Shown here: positions 36,813 through 45,812 of the stretch, one piece after another
How the letters are laid out: each line of letters opens with the position of its first letter
Position numbering within the stretch: position 1 is the stretch's first letter
Assembly: GCA_029212615.1 (NCBI GenBank)
Contig: JARGPJ010000013.1
Coordinates: 42,784 to 106,783 of the forward strand
DNA from: Verrucomicrobiales bacterium
GTDB taxonomy: Bacteria > Verrucomicrobiota > Verrucomicrobiia > Verrucomicrobiales > DEV007
DNA: 64,000 nucleotides
Direction of reading: 5' to 3'
The notes under the pieces: generated by a model
The model's input: the letters and a program-made list of their open reading frames with translations, nothing else
Databases searched by the model: none
What the model was told of the DNA's origin: nothing
Position numbers and translations under genes: made by a program

Positions 36813-38285
36813 TTACGGCTTGCCGGGGATTTCCCGAACCGTATAAACGACCATGGCGTGATCGGCGACGCTGAAATCAAACTCGTAGCAAAAATCGGCG
36901 CGGAGGGGTTCTTTCAAGTTCACGCGGAAAGTGGTTTCGTTCACTTTCTCGGGGTCGAAGGCTTCGGGTCTTTCGTCCATTTTGGGGGATCCGTAGTCTT
37001 TGTGATAGAGGTAGGTGAAGCTCGAAAGGGTCACTTCGCCCATCTCTGCGACGGGATGGAGGAAGGTCACTTCAAAGCCGTGAGGAGTGATCGTCAGGGA
37101 AGAAACCTCCTGAGGGGCCTGGCTGCCGTCATAAGTGATCTTGGACATGCCTTCGTCGCCGGCCCAGGAGAGATGGGTATGTCCGGTCCAGAGAACGTTC
37201 TCAGGGCCGAAGGCGAGTCGATTCACGCCGGAGGGAAGGCCGGAATCGTCGATGAAAGGAACGCAGGCTCCCTGGATCACGCCGTTCACTTCTTCCATCA
37301 TGAGTCGCACGATACGGGGGCGGTTCATTTCCCCGATCAGCATCTGACCGGCAAAGGGACCGAACCCGTCCGGGATGAGAATCGGCTCGGTGGGGGAATT
37401 GGCCATCGTGCCATGGGGAAACCAGATCGCCGCGGGGGTGCGAAGTTCCTCCAGTTCCTCGACGGGGATGTCGAGCGGGGGACGACCGTCGTAATCGGGC
37501 ATCCAGGGAAGGCTGGCGGGATGACCGTAGAACTTGCCTTCCTCGATATGATAGAGGGGACTCGTGCCGCGCCAGTCGCCCTGATTGTCAGAGGCGTAGA
37601 GGCGGCCGTGCCCGTCAAAACCGATCCCGTTGGGTGATCGGAATCCGTAGGCAAGAGGGGTGATCTTCCCGGTCTCATTGTCGATCGAAATGATGCATCC
37701 CCGCCAGGCGACGCGTGAATACATGCGCCCTGCTTTGTTTTTGACGGCTTTCCAATCGTCGACGTAGAAGTCATCGCGAGGCAGGCCGATCTCGAGGAAA
37801 TCCCCCCGGATTTCGTCGCGGATCCCGGCACCGTTGGAGGCGACGTTAAGGGCCACGATCCAGTTGCCATCGGCGTCCTGAAGCGGGCCGAAGGCAAACT
37901 CGTGGTAGTTGCCTGAGATGCCGAAGTCGTCACTGATTTTCTGAAAGCGGTCCGCCTTTCCGTCCCCGTCGGTATCGCTCACGCGGGTGAGTTCAGGGCG
38001 CTGCACAATGACAACGGAAGATTCCGACTCGGCATGGATCCCGAGAGGTTCCTGAAGCCCTTTCGCAAAGATGGACCAGGTCGATGTTTCGGGATCAAAA
38101 AGACGAATCTCGCCCCGGTGAAAACAGGCAAAGACGCGTCCGTCCGGGAGGACATCAATCCCGCCAACCTGTTGGTCGCTCCCTTTTTCGAAGGGAAGCG
38201 GTTCGACCGTCCATGGAGATCCGGCAAGGGCAGGGAGGAGGCTCGCCCCTGAGGCGAAGGCGAGAATGGAGAGAAGGCGGATCAT
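36813..38285 (-). CDS. Secreted sugar-dehydrogenase-like beta-propeller protein
   Basis: 490 residues with signal peptide MIRLLSILAFASGASLLPALA. The body is a six-bladed-type propeller with repeated motifs of the soluble glucose dehydrogenase/NHL kind (GGIDVLPDGRVFACFHRGEI, YGFRSPNGIGFDGHGRLYAS, FGPENVLWTGHTHLSWAG). PVC bacteria encode many such extracellular proteins, often called DUF1592-neighbour or PQQ-dependent sugar dehydrogenases, though PQQ binding is not certain. Start overlaps the stop of the cupredoxin gene by four bases (ATGA), so the two are co-produced, consistent with electron transfer to copper. Confidence 0.82.
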   Translation of the reverse strand: MIRLLSILAFASGASLLPALAGSPWTVEPLPFEKGSDQQVGGIDVLPDGRVFACFHRGEIRLFDPETSTWSIFAKGLQEPLGIHAESESSVVIVQRPELTRVSDTDGDGKADRFQKISDDFGISGNYHEFAFGPLQDADGNWIVALNVASNGAGIRDEIRGDFLEIGLPRDDFYVDDWKAVKNKAGRMYSRVAWRGCIISIDNETGKITPLAYGFRSPNGIGFDGHGRLYASDNQGDWRGTSPLYHIEEGKFYGHPASLPWMPDYDGRPPLDIPVEELEELRTPAAIWFPHGTMANSPTEPILIPDGFGPFAGQMLIGEMNRPRIVRLMMEEVNGVIQGACVPFIDDSGLPSGVNRLAFGPENVLWTGHTHLSWAGDEGMSKITYDGSQAPQEVSSLTITPHGFEVTFLHPVAEMGEVTLSSFTYLYHKDYGSPKMDERPEAFDPEKVNETTFRVNLKEPLRADFCYEFDFSVADHAMVVYTVREIPGKP

Positions 38286-39349
38286 GATTCTTTCAGGGTG
38301 AGGGTAAAGGCGGAGGCGTGCTCCTGTGGGATGACCCACCAGTCGCCGTCACGTTCTCCGACTTCGGCGGTGATCGATATTTTGCCGGTGGCGGGGGCGA
38401 GGACGCGAATGTCAGTCGCGGGATCAGTGACGGTAAAACTCCAGCGGAGTGAATCTTCTGTGCTTGTCAGGGTTTCTGTGATGTCGATGCCATCGAGTTG
38501 GTAGCGGAAGACCGGCGTTTCCTCAACGAGGTCGTAGCCCAGGTAGTGATAATCACCGGGAGCGGTGTCGCCGAATTTCAATCCGTAGACTTTCTCACCC
38601 GCCCGGCTTTCCCAGATTCGGTCTCCCAGCACTCTGGCAAGAGCGTTTCCGTTCGATCGCCAAAGCCCGGTGGCGTCGATAAAGTCGCCTTTCCAGAGAT
38701 AGCGGAGCCGCCCGTTGCCGGCGTCCCAGCAGTAGTTGAAGTCGTGAGGGAGGGCGACGGCGATGGCGGCGGGTCCGGCATCAGGCATGAAGAGCCGGAA
38801 CATGCCGGGGCGTTCGACATTGAGAAGAGCTTCTTTCCGTTCTGCCTCGGCGTTCCTGGCGACGTCGGGAATATTCGGATCAGCTGCGAGCGATCCCTGT
38901 GAGACCCCCGCGTAGATCGCACCATACATGAGCATGGCATGTCCGGGAAAGGTGCACACGTAGTGGTAGACGCCTTTTTCCTTCGGTATATTAATGAGGA
39001 GCTCGTCTGAGCCGCCCGCGTCGAGAAGCCCACTCGAGGCAATGATATGTTCGCTCTCGGGAACGAATCCTTTCGCCTGCGAGTCACCGGTCACCATCAT
39101 CGACGCGGCCTGGATTTCCTCGAGCGTTCCCGGCTTGATGATCACGATATTGTGAGGTTGATCATTCGGGTCCTCGTTTGAAAAAACGATGCGGAGCTTG
39201 TCGCCGGCGCGCGCCTTGATTCGAACCGGATCGAATTGCAGTCCTTCGACGGCCTTGATCGCGCTGTAGTGAGTTTTCTCCTCACCGCTGGCATGGGTGA
39301 GCAGGGCAATGGCAAGAAGCGGGAGAATGGTCGTTGAAAAGGATTTCAT
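38282..39349 (-). CDS. Periplasmic cupredoxin (azurin/plastocyanin-like) with extra domain
   Basis: 355 residues with an N-terminal signal peptide. The N-terminal domain has type I copper ligands: His in DQPHNIVI, and Cys, His and Met in YVCTFPGHAMLMYG, forming the usual cupredoxin site. The C-terminal half, about 190 residues (from AAIAVALPHDFNYCWDAG), is a separate beta-rich domain I do not recognise. It probably carries electrons in the periplasm from the neighbouring propeller enzyme. Upstream spacing to the PQQ-like gene is 42 bp; downstream it overlaps the propeller gene. Confidence 0.85.
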   Translation of the reverse strand: MKSFSTTILPLLAIALLTHASGEEKTHYSAIKAVEGLQFDPVRIKARAGDKLRIVFSNEDPNDQPHNIVIIKPGTLEEIQAASMMVTGDSQAKGFVPESEHIIASSGLLDAGGSDELLINIPKEKGVYHYVCTFPGHAMLMYGAIYAGVSQGSLAADPNIPDVARNAEAERKEALLNVERPGMFRLFMPDAGPAAIAVALPHDFNYCWDAGNGRLRYLWKGDFIDATGLWRSNGNALARVLGDRIWESRAGEKVYGLKFGDTAPGDYHYLGYDLVEETPVFRYQLDGIDITETLTSTEDSLRWSFTVTDPATDIRVLAPATGKISITAEVGERDGDWWVIPQEHASAFTLTLKES

Positions 39350-39391
39350 GAAATAGCGATGGCTTCGCGGCGAAGGTGAAAAAGTATGGCT

Positions 39392-40939
39392 CTAACGAAT
39401 ACAAACCAGTTCCCGAATCGTGTGCGCAAAAATGCAACCGTCGGCGAATGAAAGGCTCGCCCGGGTGTAGGATCGCCCGGCTGGGCCGAGATCGTTGATG
39501 GCAACAATGGCGGATTCATCGAGCGTTTCCGCGGTCCAGTCGAGGACATAGACGGTACCGTTCATGACAGGAAGATAGAGGTGATCCCCGGCCACGGTGG
39601 GGGAGGGCGAGGCGATGTGCCCCCAGCCGCTGCCCTGCGAACGTTTGTCCCCGAAGACAACAAAGCCGCGGGAATTTTTCATGTCATTGGGAGTGACGGT
39701 TTGCGCTTCGAGCCTGGTGTCTTTTTTGTTCGACGGCTCCGTGAACCAGAGGAGAGAATCTTCGGCGGATTCTTTCCGGGAGAGTTGGAGAGGAAGTTCG
39801 AGGTATTCGACGTCGCCGTTCTCGAGATTGACCCGTCCCAGCCAGGGCCGGGTGTAGCTGCGGAAGTAGTGCCATTTTCCCACGAGGAGATTGGAGCCCT
39901 GAGTGATCATGCGCTTTTTCTTCGGGGCTGGCAGGGAAAGGCGTTCGCTTGTCCGCTTTCCCTCCACGTAGCGCCGCACCGGGACATGTTCGATAATGGA
40001 GCTTCGGCTCAGGATTTTTCCGGTGAGCGCATCGAGGCAGAGATGTTCATCGTCGTGGAAAATAGGAGCGATATCGTTTTCGGTGATCCGGTAGCTCATC
40101 GTGGCCATGAATCCTTCAAGAGGCAGCGTCCAAATCGTTGATCCGTCTTTGAGGTCGACGAGTGAAACACCGTCCGGTTTCTCCGGAGGTCCATGCCCGC
40201 CGCCGCGTCCGACCATCGCCACCTTGCGGCCGTCACTCAGTGTTTGGGGAAGGATGACACAACCCATGTTGACCCCGCAGTCCGAGGTCCAGACAACTTC
40301 GCCCGTTTCAACCTTGAGCGCCTCCAGCTGGGTCCACTTTTCTTTGGGGGAATCCGCATAGTCGTGGGGAAAGATGCCGTCGGGACCGGGGGGATAGAGT
40401 TGACGGGTGAAGACGAATTTTCCATCGTCGAGAAAAGGCAGGGTGCGACCGGCGCTGAGGGTTTCTTTTGACCAGACGACGTTTCCTTTCAAATCGAAGC
40501 AGGCGATTCCGCCTGAGGCATTGGTGAAAATGACCCGTTCGCCATCGCAGACCGCGGGCGGTGAACTGCTGTCGCTGAAGCAGCCGGAGAGCCGGAGTGG
40601 ATGGGTTCCTTCGATGGTGCGCTGCCAGAGGATTTCCCCGGATTCAGCGTCGACGCACCAGGCAATGATGTCTTTGCCGAGAGCGGAATCCTCCTCGACG
40701 GGCTTCAGGGTTGAGAAGAAGACCTTACCTTCGGCCACGACGGGGGTGTTCTGACCGGTCTCAGGAAGGGTGATTTTCCAGGAGATATTCCGGTCACGGA
40801 CGACGCTCCATTCGGTCGCGGCCGGATTCGTGGTCGCGAGGTCTCCGCTCCGGCCAGCTCCCTGCGGCCAATCATCTTCAGCAAAGGAAGAAGCAGCGAG
40901 GGCGGAGAGTGTCAGGATGAGGCAAAGAGGGCTTTTCAT
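39392..40939 (-). CDS. PQQ-like beta-propeller protein
   Basis: 515 residues, signal peptide MKSPLCLILTLSALAASSFA. Repeated blades with tryptophan-docking motifs are visible, e.g. DAESGEILWQRTIEG, DLKGNVVWSKETL and DLKDGSTIWTLPLEG, as in PQQ dehydrogenases and BamB-type scaffolds. It is the first gene of the minus-strand cluster and lies across a short gap from the ABC-F gene on the plus strand, where a palindromic element sits. It may be an enzyme or a secreted scaffold; the metal/PQQ ligands cannot be assigned. Confidence 0.85.
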   Translation of the reverse strand: MKSPLCLILTLSALAASSFAEDDWPQGAGRSGDLATTNPAATEWSVVRDRNISWKITLPETGQNTPVVAEGKVFFSTLKPVEEDSALGKDIIAWCVDAESGEILWQRTIEGTHPLRLSGCFSDSSSPPAVCDGERVIFTNASGGIACFDLKGNVVWSKETLSAGRTLPFLDDGKFVFTRQLYPPGPDGIFPHDYADSPKEKWTQLEALKVETGEVVWTSDCGVNMGCVILPQTLSDGRKVAMVGRGGGHGPPEKPDGVSLVDLKDGSTIWTLPLEGFMATMSYRITENDIAPIFHDDEHLCLDALTGKILSRSSIIEHVPVRRYVEGKRTSERLSLPAPKKKRMITQGSNLLVGKWHYFRSYTRPWLGRVNLENGDVEYLELPLQLSRKESAEDSLLWFTEPSNKKDTRLEAQTVTPNDMKNSRGFVVFGDKRSQGSGWGHIASPSPTVAGDHLYLPVMNGTVYVLDWTAETLDESAIVAINDLGPAGRSYTRASLSFADGCIFAHTIRELVCIR

Positions 40940-41011
40940 GGGGGTGAAAGGACCATTGCTTTATCAGAGCGTAGAGGTCGTCACCAGTAATTTGTTCCCG
41001 TTCCCGGGATC

Positions 41012-41044
41012 CAACCCTCTCAGGTCATTGAGCTAAGAGGGTTG
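41012..41044. repeat. Variant palindromic element upstream of the ABC-F gene
   Basis: CAACCCTCT (41012-41020) and AGAGGGTTG (41036-41044) form a stem around a 15-base loop with a further TCA/TGA pair. The core differs from the other copies by CTCT instead of CTGT. It lies between two divergent genes. Confidence 0.6.
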
Positions 41045-41079
41045 AGTCCGGCGTGGAACGTCGTAAGCTCCGGCTTTCT

Positions 41080-42999
41080 ATGGCTTCCCCCACGATTCAG
41101 AACGATGCGGTCCTTTCCGCGACCGAACTCAACCTTTCTTTCGGCAACGATCCTATTCTGGACGGGGCGACTCTCGCGGTTTATGCAGGGGAGAAAGTCG
41201 GGTTGGTGGGCCGCAACGGCTGCGGAAAGTCCAGTTTTCTGCGTATCGTTGCCGGTGATGAAACGGCCGACGGGGGCAATATTTCCCGGAAGCAGGGGCT
41301 GGTGGTCGGCTATCTGCCGCAGGAATTCCGGCTCGATGATGAAGCAAGCGTTGAAGACAATATCCGGGCAGGTGCCGCCGATCTGATCGGAAAGATCGAG
41401 CGCTATGAAACGGCCGACAATCTGAGCCCGACGGAGGCGGACCGGCTCCTCGTCGAGATCGAACACGCCGACGGGTGGAATCTCGAAACGAGGATCGAAA
41501 CCCTGATGCGGGAACTGGCGGCCCCTCCGGCGGATCGCCTCGTGAGGCATTTATCCGGGGGGGAGAAACGACGTGTGGGGCTCTGTCAGGCGCTCGTGAG
41601 CCAGCCTGATTTGATCATTCTCGATGAGCCGACCAACCACCTCGATGCCAAAGCGATTTCCTGGCTCGAGAGCTACCTCGCGACGATGCCGGGTGCCTGC
41701 CTTTTCGTGACGCACGATCGTTACTTTCTCGATCGTATCGCGACGCGCATTGTTGAGCTGGCGGAAGGTCGTTTCTTTTCCTACGACGGGAACTACAGTG
41801 ATTACCTCATCGGTAAGTCTGAACGCCAGGAGCGGGATCAGGCCTCCGAGAAGAAACGGCAGAGTTTCCTTCGCCGCGAGATCAGCTGGGTGAGGGCAGG
41901 CGTTAAAGCGCGGGGGACGAAGCAGCGCAGCCGTCTCGACAATTTCTATGCGGTAAAAGGGCAGAAGGCGCCGGATCAGGAACTCAACATGGAGCTGGTT
42001 ATTCCGACTCCGCCGCGGCTCGCCAATGTCGTGGTCGACTTGAAAGAGGTGGGCCACTTCTGGGATCGTGATCCGCTCTTTCTGGGGATCGATATCGAAT
42101 TCAAAGCGGGCGAGTGTGTCGGTGTGGTCGGTCCCAACGGAGTCGGTAAGACAACGATGTTGAAAATCATTCTCGGGGAGCTTGAGCCCGCCGCCGGCAA
42201 TGTCACGATCGGAAAGCGGACTGAGTTCAACTACGTCGATCAGACGCGGCTCGAACTCGACGAGGATAACAGTGTCATGGAGGAGGTTTCCCAGGGGATC
42301 GATTCCGTTCAGTTCGGTGAGGAAACGATTTCGGTGCGGGCTTACCTCAGTCGTTTCCTTTTCAGCAATGATCGAATCAATGATCGTATTGGTAATCTGT
42401 CAGGGGGTGAAAAGAACCGGGTTCTCCTCGCGAAGATCCTGAAGCGGGGCGGCAATTTTCTCGTGCTCGATGAGCCGACGAACGATCTGGATTTACAGAC
42501 CTTGCGGGTTCTTGAGGAGGCTTTGATCAATTTTGGCGGGACCTCGCTGGTGGTCAGCCACGACCGCTGGTTTCTCGACCGGGTTTGCGACCGGGTCATC
42601 GTGTTTGAAGGCGATGGCATCGTCACGATCAACGAGGGGAACTATTCCTATTACCTCGAGAAGCGACGAGCGCTCGAAGCGACGGCTGCAGCGGCGAAAG
42701 TGAAGCCGGCTAAAAAGAAGCGGGAGCGCAACGACGATGATAAGCCCCGGAAGCTGAAGTGGAAAGAAGAGCGGGAGCTGGAGGGAATGGAGGAAACCAT
42801 TCTCGGCGCGGAGACGGAGATCGAGGAGATCGAAGCGAAGCTCAATGATCCTGAGTTCTACATCGAGAACTCCGAACTGGCCGTCGGCATGAGTGCGGAC
42901 CTCGAAGCGAAGAAGGCAGCGGTCAAGGCTCTCTATGAGCGATGGGAGGAACTGGAAGCGGTGAGGCTTGCCTGGGCCGCGGCGAACGGTGAGAGCTGA
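41080..42999 (+). CDS. ABC-F family ATPase, Uup-like
   Basis: 639 residues with two ABC domains: Walker A GRNGCGKSS and GPNGVGKTT, signatures LSGGEKRRVGL and LSGGEKNRVLL, and Walker B LIILDEPTNHLD and LVLDEPTNDLD. A charged linker joins the domains and a C-terminal coiled-coil (EERELEGMEETILGAETEIE) follows, as in Uup. ABC-F proteins act on the ribosome rather than in membranes; Uup-like members are linked to ribosome assembly or transposon-precise excision. The ATG at 41080 is chosen; a GTG at 41053 would add nine residues. Confidence 0.92.
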   Translation: MASPTIQNDAVLSATELNLSFGNDPILDGATLAVYAGEKVGLVGRNGCGKSSFLRIVAGDETADGGNISRKQGLVVGYLPQEFRLDDEASVEDNIRAGAADLIGKIERYETADNLSPTEADRLLVEIEHADGWNLETRIETLMRELAAPPADRLVRHLSGGEKRRVGLCQALVSQPDLIILDEPTNHLDAKAISWLESYLATMPGACLFVTHDRYFLDRIATRIVELAEGRFFSYDGNYSDYLIGKSERQERDQASEKKRQSFLRREISWVRAGVKARGTKQRSRLDNFYAVKGQKAPDQELNMELVIPTPPRLANVVVDLKEVGHFWDRDPLFLGIDIEFKAGECVGVVGPNGVGKTTMLKIILGELEPAAGNVTIGKRTEFNYVDQTRLELDEDNSVMEEVSQGIDSVQFGEETISVRAYLSRFLFSNDRINDRIGNLSGGEKNRVLLAKILKRGGNFLVLDEPTNDLDLQTLRVLEEALINFGGTSLVVSHDRWFLDRVCDRVIVFEGDGIVTINEGNYSYYLEKRRALEATAAAAKVKPAKKKRERNDDDKPRKLKWKEERELEGMEETILGAETEIEEIEAKLNDPEFYIENSELAVGMSADLEAKKAAVKALYERWEELEAVRLAWAAANGES

Positions 43000-43002
43000 A
43001 GC

Positions 43003-44376
43003 TTATTTCTCCGCCCAGGTTCCCCGCTCGAAGAAGGAAATGAAGTCCTGATCGCCCCGGTTTGAATTGTCGGTGTAGTGGCGTTTGACTCCGAATTCAA
43101 GCAAACCGCCATGGATCGAGAGCGTGTAGATGGATTGAGAGAATCCATTGTCCTGTTCGACTGAGATGAAGTTATCCTTCGAGTATCGCTGGTCGAAGTA
43201 GGTCCGACTCATCTCAAATGAAGTGACCGTGGCGCCGTGGAGTTCACCGTCGTTGCCGAGCGAATGCCAGATCCGGAGTTTTACCTCGTCGCCCCATTCG
43301 TAGACTTCGAGCTGCCGCGCAAAGCGGTTTCCGCGGTCCTCAGCGCGCCACATGCCGAAGAGATTCGCTGAGGCGCCGGAGGCGGCAAGAGAGGGCGTCG
43401 CGGTTCCCATGAGACCGGCAAGGGCGACGAGTAAACATTGGATGCCGAGAACTACCGGGGTGAGGGGAGGCGATTGGCGGCTTGTTTCCGGCACGCGCTT
43501 CAGTCGGCTCAGGAGATTGCCGTCTTTTCGCAGGAGAGAAGGCGCGCTCAGGGAAGAGGGAACCAGTTCAAGAGCGACCCGGGCAATCGATTGTCGATAG
43601 GCATCGGCGCCGCCGAGGCGGGCGGCTTCAGCATCGCGGGCTTCTTCGCAGGAAACGAGGTGACGTGCCGCAAGCCACCAGGCAAGGGGGTGAAACCAGA
43701 AGATAGCGGTCATGGCTGAGAGCAGGGGAAACCAGAAATGGTCACCCGCTTTGAGATGTGCTGCTTCGTGGCGGAAGGCGTGGACAAGGTGTTCGCAGGA
43801 GTCCTCCTCTTTGAAAAGAGAAGCAGGGATCACGAGGGTGCCGTCGGGACAAAGGTGGGGGGAGAGTCGACCGGGAATGGTGGCGATACCCCGGGGTTTC
43901 ACGCCGACTTCCGCACAGACATTTTTCCATAAAGCCACGGCAGTGTCCGGAGTTTGTACCGCGGAGGCGAGACGTTTTCGTTCGTTGATGAGAGTGATGC
44001 CGAGCCGAAGGAAGAGGAGAGCGGTGATCGAAAGCGACGAGATGAGAGTTATCGCCGGGAGAGGAACAGGAGGTGTCACAGAATTGCCCGCGACGGAGGA
44101 AAGGGATTCCGGGGAGGCATCACCGACCGATTCGTCCGGTGGTCGCGCCCGGGAAACTGAGATCATTTCTGTGGGCGGGGATTTTTCCCATCCGGGGATG
44201 GTCCAGCTGATTCCGCCTGCGGAGCAGAGGATCAGGAGAAGGCCGCCCGGAAAGATCCCGCGAATCAGGGCGATTCTCCAGGATGGTTCACTCCGGTGAA
44301 GAACCCGCAGTAAAATGATCGCTGCCACGAAGAGGAGCGTGAGACGGATCAGGGGGTGTTGGATGAGATCGATCAT
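43003..44376 (-). CDS. BlaR1/MecR1-like M56 metalloprotease sensor with a novel C-terminal domain
   Basis: 457 residues. Three N-terminal membrane segments precede an M56 zinc-protease domain with HEAAH (in FRHEAAHLKAGDH), then EEARDAEA and another membrane segment at AGLMGTATPSLAASG. The extracellular C-terminal part (about 115 residues, from LFGMWRAEDRG to RGTWAEK) is not a penicillin-binding domain. It is homologous to two repeats of the secreted protein encoded next door, so it is a new sensor domain. It pairs with the BlaI-type repressor gene upstream, so the system probably cleaves or releases the repressor on sensing a signal. Confidence 0.86.
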   Translation of the reverse strand: MIDLIQHPLIRLTLLFVAAIILLRVLHRSEPSWRIALIRGIFPGGLLLILCSAGGISWTIPGWEKSPPTEMISVSRARPPDESVGDASPESLSSVAGNSVTPPVPLPAITLISSLSITALLFLRLGITLINERKRLASAVQTPDTAVALWKNVCAEVGVKPRGIATIPGRLSPHLCPDGTLVIPASLFKEEDSCEHLVHAFRHEAAHLKAGDHFWFPLLSAMTAIFWFHPLAWWLAARHLVSCEEARDAEAARLGGADAYRQSIARVALELVPSSLSAPSLLRKDGNLLSRLKRVPETSRQSPPLTPVVLGIQCLLVALAGLMGTATPSLAASGASANLFGMWRAEDRGNRFARQLEVYEWGDEVKLRIWHSLGNDGELHGATVTSFEMSRTYFDQRYSKDNFISVEQDNGFSQSIYTLSIHGGLLEFGVKRHYTDNSNRGDQDFISFFERGTWAEK

Positions 44377-44415
44377 GGCAGGGGCGGTTTTGTAAGTGTC
44401 TTGTCAGGGTGTTGA

Positions 44416-45234
44416 TTAGTCTTCCCAGGCACCGCGAACGAACTCGTATTCAAAGGTTTGATCTCCCCGGTCTGGATCTTTGTAGTCAGTTTCCGTTTCG
44501 AGATCCAATCCGTCCCGGTGGAGTTTCATGGAATACGTGATCTTTGCCCAGCCAAGATCTGTGGTCGCCTGGATCCGGCCTTTCGCATCCGCGGCTGATG
44601 CTTCCTCGCTGGTGAGGGGAAGGGCGACGGTGGTCCCGGGGCGCGATGAAATCCCGTTGCTCATGATGCCCCAGGTGCTCATGGTGACGGGGTCGAGGTC
44701 ACGGATCGTGAGTTGAGCGATTCCCCTGGTGCTTTCATCCCGGTTCTTCCAGATGCCGAGCCAACCGGTCCCGGGGATGTCATCGCCCTTCTTTTGCGCC
44801 AGTGAATCGCTGTAGGAACCCCGCACAAAATGGAGTTCGGACGTTCTGGTTTCGCGTCCCGAATCATCGGTGTAATCATCGCTCGCGGTGATGTGAAGTC
44901 CATTTTCAGTGAGCGAGGTGACATAGTTGCTGTTTTTGAAACTGAACTGCTTTGAGGCGACGAAAGGGACGTCTCCCGGCTTTGCTGCGGCCGCTTCGCT
45001 TCCTGACAGCGAGGTTTTAACCACTTCGGCTTCGGAGGAAATCTCCCCTCCGTTCACCGAACTCCAGGTCCGCATTTCAACCTTGCCGCCCCGAACCACG
45101 AACTCCACCTGCTTGAAGTAGCCGCTATCCTGTTCGACGGCGCGCCATGTGCCGAGAATTCCGCTTTCATCGGCATGGCAGAAAAGCGCGGCGGCGGCGC
45201 TGACCAGGAAGAGGTTGAGAGAGATGGATTTCAT
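44416..45234 (-). CDS. Secreted protein with two copies of the BlaR1-like sensor domain
   Basis: 272 residues, signal peptide MKSISLNLFLVSAAAALFCHA. Two tandem domains of about 110 residues: ILGTWRAVEQDSGYFKQVEF through LHFVRGSYSD and WLGIWKNRDESTRGIAQLTI through YEFVRGAWED. Each shares the W(R/K) start, mid-domain W, Y-x-L-x-x-x-GL block, Y(T/K)D and F-x-RG(T/S/A) end with the receptor's C-terminus. A ligand-binding partner or decoy of the sensor is likely. The gene overlaps blaI by four bases (ATGA) and lies 39 bases from the sensor gene. Confidence 0.82.
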   Translation of the reverse strand: MKSISLNLFLVSAAAALFCHADESGILGTWRAVEQDSGYFKQVEFVVRGGKVEMRTWSSVNGGEISSEAEVVKTSLSGSEAAAAKPGDVPFVASKQFSFKNSNYVTSLTENGLHITASDDYTDDSGRETRTSELHFVRGSYSDSLAQKKGDDIPGTGWLGIWKNRDESTRGIAQLTIRDLDPVTMSTWGIMSNGISSRPGTTVALPLTSEEASAADAKGRIQATTDLGWAKITYSMKLHRDGLDLETETDYKDPDRGDQTFEYEFVRGAWED

Positions 45235-45653
45235 TTTTCGGTGGGGTTTGGATGAGTAGAGGATTTTGCGAGTTCACGCAGTTGATTGATTTCTTCTTCA
45301 CTGAGGGCGTCCTCCTGCATGAGTTGAGCGAGGAGCCCGACGCGGGAGCCGCTCCCGAACAGTTTTGCGAGTCCGGAAAGCATGTCGCTCACGGCGGCGT
45401 TCTTCCGCCTTTTTGGATAATAAAAATAGGCCCTGCCCCGTTTCTCCCGATCGATATCCCCGCGTTCTAACATGAGTGCTAAAACGGAGCGGAGGGTGGC
45501 GTTCTCGATGGGCCATTCAAAGCGGTCCTCGAGTTCCGCGGGCTTGAGAGCTTCCTCTGCATCCCAGAGCAGTTGCATGATGTGCAGCTGGGTTTTGTTG
45601 AAGTCCGGAATGGGCGCGTCGTCGGGAGATGAGGAGGGTGGCGAAGGTTTCAT
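45231..45653 (-). CDS. BlaI/MecI-type winged-helix repressor
   Basis: 140 residues. The winged-helix domain is visible: MQLLWDAEEALKPAELED, ENATLRSVLALMLERGDIDR (recognition region) and RGRAYFYYPKR (wing), followed by the C-terminal dimerisation helices. The family represses by binding paired palindromes and is inactivated by cleavage through a BlaR1-type partner, present here as the third gene. It is translationally coupled to the secreted sensor-domain protein. Two matching operators lie directly upstream. Confidence 0.92.
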   Translation of the reverse strand: MKPSPPSSSPDDAPIPDFNKTQLHIMQLLWDAEEALKPAELEDRFEWPIENATLRSVLALMLERGDIDREKRGRAYFYYPKRRKNAAVSDMLSGLAKLFGSGSRVGLLAQLMQEDALSEEEINQLRELAKSSTHPNPTEK

Positions 45654-45655
45654 CT

Positions 45656-45676
45656 ATCTGTGAGAAAATCACAGTT
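45656..45676 (-). promoter_or_regulatory. Proximal BlaI operator
   Basis: CTGTGA (45658-45663), five-base spacer GAAAA, TCACAG (45669-45674), only 3-5 bases upstream of the blaI start codon. The same arms occur in the second site. Confidence 0.72.
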
Positions 45677-45696
45677 TGGAAAATTGAACAAGACTT

Positions 45697-45717
45697 ATCT
45701 GTGATTTTTTCACAGAT
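45697..45717 (-). promoter_or_regulatory. Distal BlaI operator
   Basis: Perfect arms ATCTGTGA (45697-45704) and TCACAGAT (45710-45717) around five T. Its centre lies 41 bases from the proximal operator, about four helical turns, so two dimers could lie on the same face. Confidence 0.75.
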
Positions 45718-45812
45718 GGGGGGTCAGGGCGCTTATTTCCTGACCTGGGAGGACGAGTTTTCCCGGCTGCGAGTGATTCGTGAGCGGCTTCCGGGAGCTT
45801 TCGGAAAGCGGC

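Noticed and set aside
43003..45653. Classical beta-lactam resistance regulon
   Set aside because: The receptor has no penicillin-binding domain and no beta-lactamase gene is nearby.
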